Shown piece after piece: positions 9,021 through 18,255 of a DNA stretch of 64,000 nt (position 1 is the stretch's first letter; each line of letters opens with the position of its first letter). The position numbers and the translations under genes are program-made. The notes under the pieces are model-generated. The model searched no databases, was not told the origin of the DNA, and saw nothing but the letters and a program-made list of their open reading frames with translations. Source of the stretch: Isoetes taiwanensis (taxonomy: Eukaryota > Streptophyta > Lycopodiopsida > Isoetales > Isoetaceae); contig JAJEKV010000050.1 of assembly GCA_021234155.1 (NCBI GenBank), positions 3,684,488-3,748,487 on the forward strand, read 5' to 3'.

Positions 9021-10250
9021 ATGGCGCGCACCAAACAGACCGCTCGGAAGTATCGACCAGGAGAAACACCTAGCGCCCAAGATCACAGGCGAATACAGCA
9101 GCCACTTCGAGAGCAGCTTCTCGCCAGAGGATACCAACCCTCGTCAGCAGGGTAAAGTAGTTCGGACGACTCACAGGTATAGGGGTCGAGGCAAGAATCA
9201 CTAGAGGACCTGGCTAACACCATCAACCAGGAGTTAGATCGAGAAACAGAAGTGGAATCAGAGGGCTCAACGGAAGTACTCGAGGAAATTGAAGAGGAGA
9301 TACAAGAACAAGAGAGTGCACAGCAAGAGCAGGCTGCCAAGACAGCAGAAGAGCAGAAGGAGCCAACTCCCGAGCCAACCCTAGAAGAAGAACTCGAGGC
9401 CTGGATCAAAATGCAGAAGGCAAAAGCCAAGAGGAGAAAGGCCGAGAGGAAGAGGAAGCGAGAAGAAAAGGAGGCCGAAGAAAAGAAGAAACTCAAGGGC
9501 AAAGACAAGGAGGAGCCCAAGAGGAAGATCAAGAAGACACCCACCGTCAAGCTCGTCATCAACGAACGGCCGCCCGACCTGCCCCCAACCTCCGACGACT
9601 CCGATGACGAAGATTACAATCCTCATCAAGGAATAGGGAGCCCCTCCAGACCTGCAGGCAAGGATCCGACAGACTAGGATCGGCAGGTACAAGCATCCCC
9701 ACTCTACCCAACATGGGAGAAAGACAAAGATCCGAAGAAGCCACCCCGACCTGCCCGAGAGTCTTACGTGGTAGACCATCTTAGGGTCTACCAGAAGAAG
9801 TTGAAGGCATACAAGGAATATATGAAGAAGTGGGAGGCCTACAATTCCTACTATCAGGCGAACAAGGTCACCTATATCGAGGGAGGACGGCCTTCGAAGA
9901 AGAAGACTCTCAAGCCGCCTCCAGAGAAGCCTACTCCTCCCAAGAAGCCAAAAGCCAGGAAAGCCGGATCGAAACTGTCACAAGCAGTCCGGGAGATCCG
10001 ACATTTTCAGCGAAATTACGGCTTCCTCATCCCCCGGGCACCGTTCGCCAGGCTCGTGAAGGAAGTAGTACAAGAATTCGACACGAGCATGAGGGTGACA
10101 GGTGAGATGCTGCTAGCCTTGCAAGAAGCAGCTGAACAGAAGCTGGTGCAGCATTTTGAAGACTCGAGAGCGTGCACCATACATGCCAAGAGAGTGACTC
10201 TAATGACTAAGGACATGCAATTAGCTAGCTATATTAAAGGAGAAAGATAA
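9021..10250 (+). pseudogene. E1 ORF1: histone H3-like protein with giant tail (409 codons, three in-frame stops)
   Basis: The product would be a histone H3 relative. Residues 1-10 are MARTKQTARK, identical to the start of histone H3 with the K4 and K9 sites; position 10 of the mature tail is Tyr, not Ser. Residues ~11-320 are a charged linker: Glu-rich, then Lys/Arg/Glu-rich (KAKRRKAERKRKREEKEAEE), then Pro/Lys-rich. Residues ~321-409 are an H3 fold: VREIRHFQ (alpha N), PFARLVKEV (alpha 1), ALQEAAE (alpha 2), [15 protein letters not shown] (with Cys and His of the H3-H3 contact), [14 protein letters not shown] (alpha 3 and end). About half of the fold positions match canonical H3 as I know it, with no gap. 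Loop 1 has canonical length, unlike CENP-A/CenH3. Reading stays in one frame, broken by TAA 9153-9155, TAG 9180-9182 and TAG 9675-9677. The gene is intronless, which suggests capture from a spliced mRNA. It has its own TATA box and poly(A) signal. Confidence 0.9.
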
Positions 10251-10262
10251 AGTCTTGTAAAT

Positions 10263-10281
10263 AATAAATTTTGTTAATAAA
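10263..10281 (+). terminator. poly(A) signals after E1 ORF1
   Basis: AATAAA at 10263-10268 and a second AATAAA just after begin 13 bases past the ORF1 stop, in an AT-rich stretch with TTGTAA, as in plant 3' ends. Confidence 0.55.
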
Positions 10282-10393
10282 AAGTTGTTTTGAGTAAATT
10301 TTAAGTGCATAAATGACGTTAAGTAGGTTGAATTAGCAACAATTGCCTTTTGTTTTAGTTAAATTGGACATCATTTGCCCAAAAAGTGAGGAA

Positions 10394-10462
10394 TTACTCA
10401 CGGTATGCGCCAGAGCATCGACCTAAAATTTAGGTCAGACCCCAAGCGCACACCGTGAGTAA
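10394..10462. promoter_or_regulatory. double palindrome module E1-c
   Basis: Outer arms TTACTCACGGTATGCGC (10394-10410) and GCGCACACCGTGAGTAA (10446-10462) pair at 16 of 17 positions. The inner palindrome is GACCTAAAATTTAGGTC (10420-10436). It is the best preserved copy in E1 and lies between ORF1 and ORF2. Confidence 0.85.
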
Positions 10463-10596
10463 ATCACATCAAAAGTGGTCTTAGACATCTCCAAACAGGC
10501 CAAGTAAGGGGTCAATCTTGCATATCTCGGTGAGATCATTATGTTTTGACACTTAGTTCATCTTGTTTAGACAAGTCTTGACCAATTAGGGCCAAA

Positions 10597-10665
10597 TTGC
10601 TCACGGTATATGCCAGGACCTCGACCTAAATTTTAGGTCAGCCTTCCAGCGCACACCGTGAGTAC
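10597..10665. promoter_or_regulatory. double palindrome module E1-d
   Basis: The outer arms are TTGCTCACGGTATATGCC and GCGCACACCGTGAGTAC, and the inner palindrome is GACCTAAATTTTAGGTC (10623-10639). It is the second copy in the ORF1-ORF2 interval, about 200 bp after E1-c, a spacing similar to E1-a/E1-b. Confidence 0.82.
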
Positions 10666-10863
10666 TTTCAGCACTATCTCTTTCATGCCACCTCCAATTG
10701 ACCTCAAATTTGTTGCAGTAGGTTCATTAGGTAGCCCTATTCATGCTCAAATCCTCAAACTAGCCTTCAAATCCTCATTTTGACCTCAAAATAGGTGAGA
10801 TTTGCCCAACCTCAGGGGTTTTCCAAGTTATCCAAAAATTAGGGTTTTTCCCTTTTTCCCCTA

Positions 10864-10893
10864 CAGGTTTGCTCCCAGCTTTTAGGCGATTTT
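10864..10893 (+). promoter_or_regulatory. E1 ORF2 leader motif
   Basis: GGTTTGCTCCCAGCTTTTAG followed by GCGATTTT repeats the leader found before ORF1 (8956-8986), which suggests that the two promoters arose by duplication. A telo-box-like TTAGGGTTTTT lies just upstream (~10839). I see no clear TATA box in this copy; TATCCAAAAA stands at the expected place. Confidence 0.5.
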
Positions 10894-10948
10894 CCTAACC
10901 CCTTAGGCGCTTCAGGAGCTGTTTGTTAGTCCAGTTTAATCAAGATCA

Positions 10949-12464
10949 ATGGCAGCTGCAGATTTCAGGCGATGATACAGCGCCAGTGCCCATGTAGCTA
11001 AGGCAGACATCAATACCATTTTCCAAGTTTTCCAGAAGGAGATAGACATTCAAGCCACTTTGCAGGCAACCCCATCCTATATGGAAGTCATGGCTGAGTT
11101 CCAAGCTAGAATAGGACCATCCTTAGTACAGCTTCCCCCTTGTACAGGATATTTTGTTCCTAAGCAATCCCTCCAAGTAGCCTTGGGTGATGTCCCCAAC
11201 ATTGCCAAATATCTGAACAACAAAGTTGCTAGGTTGCCAGATTACATGGTCATGACAGCTAATAGGACCAAGTATTTCTCCTACACCGCTGCCCTAGCCA
11301 TCTTTCTTTCTCACCGTGCCCAGAACCCAATAGGGGAACCCTCTATCCCTGCCATGGATGTAGACCCCTTAGCCTCTTCAGCAGAGGGTCAGCTCCTCTT
11401 GCAATATCAAGTAGAGCAAGAAGGAAGAGCCGAAGATGAAGAGCTCGACTCCGAGGATGAAGACTACGTCGAGCTCGACCCCGACCAGGAGCGGCAATTA
11501 GCAGAGCAGGAGATACAGGCTTTCGACAGGACCTGCACACCCACAGGATTGCTCCCCCGCCCGGGCTAGGAATCACAAGCCTAGCCCCCATCATCATCAA
11601 CGGCCAGGAGTACTTGCTCCTGAGTGACATCCAAAACCTCCTCGAATGCAGAGCCAGGGAGTACAGACTTGATGAGTTGCTGTACCTTCTATGGCAACAA
11701 TCAGATCTGGATGACTTCATCGATCGGGAGGCTTCCGATTTTCCAATCCATGTAAGAGAAGCCGACACCTACACCGGGGAGTCGCCTTCAGATATCCAAG
11801 CATACAGCAGCATCCGGCAAACGATGGAAGCTCGGGATCTGCCGTCCGAAGAAGAATTCTACGCCATCCCAGAACAGATGGGGATCCGTGGCAAGACCAC
11901 GAATATTTTGATGCCAAGTTCTTCGACACCAGCTCCCACAGGTATTCAGAGAAGGGGCGAGATCGACCTGACCAGAATCACATCAACAATAAGGGACCAC
12001 AGAGACCTGACGGAGATTCCCGTCGATGAATATGAGGGAAGACATAGAGCTGGCGCCCGACCTGACGAAGAGTCAACATCGACGGGCAGGGACAGTCACT
12101 AAGGTATTACCTTCCTCTGCTGTTGGACGGGAGAATAGCGGTCATCCACCGCAAATTCAGCCCAAGGGGCGAAGAAGGAGTGTTCATGCTCATCGCACTC
12201 TCAGGCTTTGGTAGACATGCTCGGCTGATTCCAACAGTCAACCACGTCATCCTAGTCAAGAGAATAGTGGCACTGGATATCTTTGACTTCGCTAAGATTA
12301 GCAGTGGCCGTGGCCTACACTTTCGACCGCAGAATCGAAGACTTGGTGATAGCCTTGCAGGGCAGGACACCAACGAATATCCTCAGGAACGGCCCAAGTT
12401 AAGAACGGCCCAAGTTAAGAAGTTCCTTCAGGATAACCCATCCTACCGGCGATTCCAAGAATAG
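10949..12464 (+). pseudogene. E1 ORF2: unidentified accessory protein with acidic centre (~505 codons)
   Basis: I do not recognise the family. The ATG at 10949 aligns with that of E2 ORF2. The N-terminal part is helical and shares with E2 blocks such as IFQVFQKE, PPCTGYFVPK and a segment ending in FSYTAALAIFLSHRAQ. The centre (about 11420-11520) is strongly Asp/Glu-rich (EDEELDSEDEDYVELDPDQE). A second conserved part has LGITSLAPIIINGQEYL, IDREASDFPIHVREA, and TYTGESPSDIQAYSSIR. The C-terminal part has YYLPLLLDGRIAVIHRKF and NHVILVKR. Breaks are TGA at 10973-10975 (Arg in E2), a frameshift at about 11569, and another near 12100. The acidic stretch next to a histone gene recalls histone chaperones, but no chaperone fold is visible, so this is only a suggestion. 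Confidence 0.7.
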
Positions 12465-12585
12465 TTAGACTCTTGATCCCGGAAGCATTGTAATTAAGTT
12501 CCTATATATAAATACATTTTCTTTTGCATTCTAAATGTTTTGTGAATGTTTTTCGCTTCCACAACTATATCAGCAAATACACATA

Positions 12586-14165
12586 ATGCAAAACAAATAA
12601 AGCTAACCGTAAGGCTATGATCTACTTGTGTATGCAGCTAGAGGTCCAGGAACAGCTGAACAAGAGCGGCGAGTCTATAGAGATGAACAGACTCCGGCCA
12701 GATAACACCCAGCAAGGAACCTGTACGAAGAATTCGGTCCCATGACTCCCGAAGAGGAGATGTCGCAGATGAGATCGGACCTTCAAGAAATATAGGCCTT
12801 TTTGGTAGCACAAACAGGAGTTGGCCCAGATGACAACGTCCAGTTGCCGCAAGCACCACCTCGAAAGGCGGGAAAGGATAAGAAGAAGAGCAAGAGAAGG
12901 AGGTCCCCAAGCACGGACTCCTCCAACACAAGCTCAGATTCGGACTCCGACTCCGAGGAAGAGGTGCGGGACCGTAGGGATGGTAGACCCAAGGACACAA
13001 AGACCTCAGACTACCAGAAGAAAGTAGATTCGGCACTGAGTAACATATGGAAGGCAAGAAAGCTTGAACAGTTCTCAGGGGACAGTCGGTCAGGCATGGA
13101 GGCAGAGACCTGGCTGGACGAGATGAGGGAATATGGGAATGCATACGGAATGAAGGACAAAGACAAAAGGCAGGGTGGCAACAGCCAACCTCAAGGGCGC
13201 AGCTCGCATTTGGTGGAAGGGATACGCCAAAGTACATGGACTGAGCCGAGACAGCTGCAGGTTTTGGAAATTCTCAAAGGCATTCAAGCGCCACTATGTG
13301 CCAAGGGAGCACAAATGCCACATGATGCAGCAATTCTATCGGCTATAGCAGGGCAACAAGTCCGTGCAGAAATACACAGAAGAGTTCATGAAACTGAGGC
13401 TTTATGTGTCGAAGTTGAGTGAACGCCATGCAGTGGAAGGGTACATCGAGGGATTAAACGATGAGATAAGGAAGCTGGTAAGAGCAATCAACCCTCGAAC
13501 AAAGATCGGTTTTAATCGAAAAGCAAATACCTGGGATCCGCCCCGAACAGCCGCGTAAAAACAAGAAGATTATCGATAAGGGCAAAGCAACATGAAGTTA
13601 TAGCCCTAGGGTAGCTAGTCCGGGACCAGCAAAAGCTCCATACAGTGGCAGTTATGGAAAGCAGCAGGAGAAGAAACATGTATCCTTCAAAGATAAGCAA
13701 GAAGGGTCAAACTATTCGAAAGCGGTGTGATCCTTTTTACAAGCAATGCCTAAGAAGAAGAGGCAGGAGTGCATTGAGAAACAAATTTCTACTTCGTGTG
13801 CTTCCACCAGCCCACGTAACAAAGAACCGCCCTTTGTCATGAATGCAAAGATTAGCGAGTTGGGTGGATGGGAGACTCCTCCCGACGACGACGGGCGGGA
13901 AGCACGCTGACTTCATTCGTGGTGAGTGTCACATTTTGCCGCCATAGATTCGCACCAAGCGTAAAAATCGACGTAATCTCTACAAGAGGGAAGGCCAAGG
14001 CCAAATCCTTCATAGTGCCGATAGATACGGGAGCACCCACAACTTTGCGCCTCCAAGAATGGTTGAGATGTTGAAGCTCGCCGCTGAAGTCAAAGCCGAG
14101 ACCCGGGTGTTAGCAAGCGGGCAAAGGAGACACACCTACAGTAAGAGGATAAATTTCGACATCGA
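12586..14165 (+). pseudogene. E1 gag and protease
   Basis: The ATG at 12586 aligns with the E2 gag start but is followed by in-frame stops. The gag body is clear: TPEEEMSQMRSDLQEI, a basic then Ser/Asp-rich segment (12850-12970), DYQKKVDSALSNIWKARKLE, the gag core with KLEQFSGDSRSGMEAETWLD, a frameshift at about 13166, then QKYTEEFMKLRLYVSKLSER. The zinc knuckle near 13740-13830 is eroded. The aspartic protease follows with FIVPIDTG (about 14006-14032), the catalytic D-T-G. Function by family: capsid and nucleocapsid formation, and polyprotein processing. Confidence 0.8.
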
Positions 14166-14439
14166 TTTGCCGTGGATCAACATCCAAATGGGGGCGAAGT
14201 GATGAACATCGGAAGTATGATTTGATCATCGGCATGGAGTACCTCGCCCCAAGCAGAGCCATCATTGATTGTGGGAAGCTTAAGGTGACCTTCACGCACC
14301 CAACGGCAAAATCATAGAAATTACGGGTAAGGAAATTGTTCCCATCATGCGTTGTATGTCTAGTAAGCTGCCATGCTAAGTGCATAAAGAACGAAAGCAG
14401 TAGCCTACGCCTTCAAGCTTCAGATCAAGAGCCCGAGTC

Positions 14440-17333
14440 AAGAAAGCAAGGAAGATAAGGTGCTCAAAGAAATTACCAAAGCAGATAGCTAAGTTGGTCA
14501 AGGAGTTCCATGATCTCTTTCCAGATGAGATCAAGCAGCTTCCTCCTTACAGGAGAGTCGAGTGCGAGATAGCACTCGAACCAGCACGGCCGACGAGCAA
14601 AGCCCGCATGTAATGACGACGCAAGAGCTGACCGAGTTGAAGAAACAGTTGCAGGAGTTGCTTGACCTAGGTTTCATTAAACCTAGCGTCTCACCATTTG
14701 GGGCACCCATCCTTTTTGTGAAGAAGAAGGATGGCAGCTTGAGGATGTGCATAGATTACAGGCAGCTAAACAAGCACACCATCAAGAAATAAGTATGCAC
14801 TCCCCAGATCGGACGACCTGATGGATCAGCTCCAAGGCGCGAAGGTTTTCTCCAAGATAGACCTGAGGTCAGGGTACCATCAGATCAGGATTAAGGAAGA
14901 AGACATCCACAAAACAGCATTCCGGACTAGGTATGGGCATTATGAGTTCACCGTAATGCCGTTTGGCTTGTCAAACGCCCCAGCAACGTTCATGAGGCTT
15001 ATGAACGACATCTTCAAGGAGTTTTTGGATACTTTTGTCATAGTATTCTTTGATGACATCCTGGTGTACAGCAAATCCCTGGAAGAACACGTACAACACC
15101 TGAGGAAAGTGCTCGAGAAGCTAAGAAGGCACCGGGCTAGGCGCTAAGTTGTCGGGCGCCACTTCGCAACAGAGAGGGTAGAATATCTGGGGCACGTGAT
15201 CTCAGCGGAGGGGATTTTGACGGATCCTGCCAAGGTCGAAGCAGTCATACATTGGCCGGCGTCGAAGAACATCCACGAGGTCAGAAGCTTTCTCGGCCTA
15301 GCAGGGTATTATAGGAAGTTCTTGAAGAACTTTGCAAAAATAGCGGCCCTGCTAACAGATTTGACGAGGGCAGAAAAAGTAAAGTATTGGGCAGATCATT
15401 GGTAGAAGAAAGCTCAAGCAGGATTCGAGATGTTGAAGGAAGCTTTGACAACCGCCCCCGTCCTAACCCTGCCAGACCCCGAGAAGGACAAACTTGTGGC
15501 GATGGATGCAAGTAAAATTGCCACAAGTGCAGTACTCATGCAGGAAGAGCGGGTAGTAGCTTATGACTCTCAGAAGATGAATGACGCTGAAACGCGCTAC
15601 CCGATTCATGTCCAAGAGTTGCTTGCAGTTCTAGCACTAAGAATTTGGAGGCACTACCTGTTGGGAAGGAAGTTCCAGCTGGACACGGATCATCAGAGCC
15701 TCCAATACGTGTTCACGCAACCACATCTCAACCTGAGGCAGCGAAGGTGGATGGAGTTCCTCGAAGAATATGACTTTGATATAGTTTATAAGCCGGGGAA
15801 GCTCAACGTGGTAGCAGATGCGCTTTCAAGGCATCCTCTGACAACAAGAGTCCACTGCAACGCAATCTCGACGCTCACCAGCGACTTCGGAAAGAAGATC
15901 GAAGAAACCTTGCCGACAGATGCAGACTTCAAGGAAGTATGGGCAAGCTTGTGCAAGGAGGCAAGAACAGATAAGGAGAGGGAGACCTTCAAGAATTTTA
16001 AGAAGGAAGGTAACCTTTTGTACCATAAGAATAAGTTGTGTGTGCCTGAATCATCAGGAGTAAGGAAGTTGATTCTCCACGACACCCACAACAGCCCAAT
16101 AGCTGGCCACGCAGGATTTATGAAGACATATTTCAAAGTGCGCAGCAGTTATTATTGGCCAGGGATGAAGAAGCAAATAGCTCGCTACATCAAAGAGTGT
16201 CAGCTGTGTCAGCAGACGAAGGCAGAGCAGCTTCGAATTCCAGGAGCATTGGAACCATTAGCGGTGCCGAACGCTAAGTGGGAAGTCATCAGTGTGGACT
16301 TCATAACAGGGCTCCCGAGGACAGCAAGAGGAAAAGATGCTCTGATGGTTGTGGTCGACAAGCTGTCGAAGATGGCACACTTTGTGCCTTGCAGGACCAC
16401 CGACACAGCCTTAGATACAACGGCTCTCTTCACCACGGAAATCTTCAGGCTCCACGGCATGCCGAGAGAGATCATCTCCGATAGAGACCCGAAGTTTATG
16501 AGCACCTTTTGGCAGGATCTTTTTGCGATGATCCAGACGAAGCTGTCCATGAGCACGGCCTATCATCCTCAGACGGATGGGCAAATAGAATGGACCATCA
16601 GAATATTGGAAGATATGCTAAGAAACTATGTCTGGAACAAGCAGAGTAAGTGGGAAGATTACATTCACTTGGTTGAGTTCGCTTATAATAGCACCAAGCA
16701 GGAATCATCTCAGATGTCGCCGTTCATGATCAACTACGGCTACCAATGTCTAACTCCAGACACTTGGCACAATCCTGTGTCAAAGGTAGAGGTTTCGCGC
16801 AAATGTTGGCCGACATGCAGCAGCTGGTAGAAGAGGTCCGAGGGTATCTTCTTGCAGCAAGGAGTCGACAAAAGAGCGTCGCCGACAAGCACCGGACGGT
16901 CAGAGAGTTCCAGGTTGGCGACAACGTTTGGCTCAAGATCAAAGTGAAGCAGGCAAAGCTCTGCATCGGAAATTGTAAGAAGCTTGCTCCAAGGTGGGCT
17001 GGCCCTTTCAGAATAGCCAAGAGAGTAGGTAACCAATCCTACAAGTTAGAGCTGCCAGCACACCTGAAAATTCATAAAGTCTTCCACGTGAGTTTGTTGA
17101 AGAAGCATACTCCAAATCCAGAAGAAGTCTTGGACACGCCGACATTGTTGGAAATGACAGAAAAGCAGCTAGAGATAGTCCCAGACTTGATCCTTGATAA
17201 GGCCATCAAGAAGACAAGGAGATCAGAGTTTCTCCAATATTTGGTCAAGTGGAAACACTTGCCGGTGGAAGACGCGACATGGGTACTTAAGAAGGACCTG
17301 ATAAGGCAGTTACCACAGTTCATGGAGCAATAG
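14440..17333 (+). pseudogene. E1 pol: RT, RNase H, integrase, chromodomain
   Basis: RT spans about 14490-15150 ([42 protein letters not shown]). RNase H lies at 15490-15830 (VAMDAS, YPIHVQELLAV, DTDHQSL). Integrase at 15900-16990 has the HHCC-type zinc finger (H...H...CQLCQQ), D in VISVDFITGLP, D in IISDRDPKF and E in DGQIEWTIR. The chromodomain at about 17210-17330 reads FLQYLVKWKHLPVEDATW. The frame is broken near 14620, 14790 and 15145-15180, by TAG at 15403-15405 where E2 has CAA, and near 16790. The chromodomain keeps the W of VKW but lacks the aromatic residues expected at the other two cage positions. Confidence 0.9.
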
Positions 17334-18242
17334 GACGGCAAGGTCATCTCCGAAGTAATCGGCTCAGGCATGTCGATTCTTGTTTAGATTAATTTCATGT
17401 GTAGTTAAGATTAATCTACGCATGCAGCCTATATTAGGTATGGGTTGCATGCGTATTTACTGATGATGAGACCACTACGGTGATCTCTAGGATGTGATGT
17501 AATGTCATTGTAGACATGACCGTGGTTTTGCTTGGATTAGTTGGAAGGTAGATTAAAAAGTCTACTTCCATCTCACGGAAGTAGATGACCTCGAGAGATA
17601 AAAGGCCATTCAGGCATGCATTGATAGGAAAGCACCTCTAGTCAATGCCTACTACGGGAAGGACACCACCCTTCACGCCAAGGGCAACTAAAGGTGTAGG
17701 CATGAGTGTCATCCTAGGCATTATAGGGCGTTGTCTCCACGGCCACGATGGAAGAAGCATCCTCTTCCTACGCCGGGAGATTAGTCATGCATCCATTTAG
17801 TTAATTAGATGGGTGGTTACCTTATAACCATAATTCTATTAATAATTAAAATGGTACTAACGTAGTGTCGACCTGCAAGCCAATAGAGCGCTCCGGAGGG
17901 CAAGGAGGTCGAGCTACAAAGACTTGCAACACAATTTTTGTTGGAATGTGTTGCAAGGAATGAAGAGTACCCCGAAGGATAATTGTATATGAAATTGTTG
18001 AATTTTGATAAACTTAAATGTTGTATCAAGTGAGGCTAATAAGTACCTTACTTTAATGGAGTTATGAATTGATAAGTTATTGGGATAATGTAATGTCGTA
18101 GTAATGTTTTAAAAATATTACCTTAGAGTAATTCTAAGAATTGTGTAAGTACAATAATAATAAATTGTATGCATCAAGTTGGTTGTAGGACAAGAAGATC
18201 CCAAGGTGGGGAGATCCACGATGCTGCGGACAATATCATTTC
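17334..18242 (+). other. E1 3' untranslated region with inverted repeats
   Basis: No gene is seen. Several short hairpins are present. One, with arms CTACTTCC and GGAAGTAG (17562-17584), has counterparts in E2 (30164-30187) and E3 (46645-46670). Other arms include GATTAA/TTAATC and GAGA(C)CAC/GTGATCTC at 17470-17490. Confidence 0.6.
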
Positions 18243-18255
18243 AAGGTGGGGAGAA
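18243..18255 (+). other. E1 polypurine tract
   Basis: AAGGTGGGGAGAA directly precedes the 3' LTR; the same tract precedes the E2 3' LTR. Confidence 0.85.

Noticed and set aside
9021-9050. Chance match of a short ORF to the H3 tail
   Set aside because: The same ten residues occur at the same place in E2 with different codons, and both ORFs end in an H3 fold.
9083-9779. Minus-strand frames opposite E1 ORF1
   Set aside because: Antisense shadows of the charged linker.
9981-10247. Centromeric CenH3
   Set aside because: Loop 1 is not lengthened and the N-terminus is the canonical H3 tail, which CenH3 lacks.
9021-10250. Tail-only histone mimic (as in some viral proteins)
   Set aside because: The C-terminal ~90 residues are an H3 fold, so this is a captured histone and not a short mimic.
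8530-10665. CRISPR array or tRNA cloverleaf for the palindromic modules
   Set aside because: Copies are spaced irregularly with genes between them, have no unique spacers, and no tRNA box sequences.
15040-15075. FFDD in the RT active site as an anomaly
   Set aside because: F-F-D-D is common in several plant Ty3/gypsy lineages.
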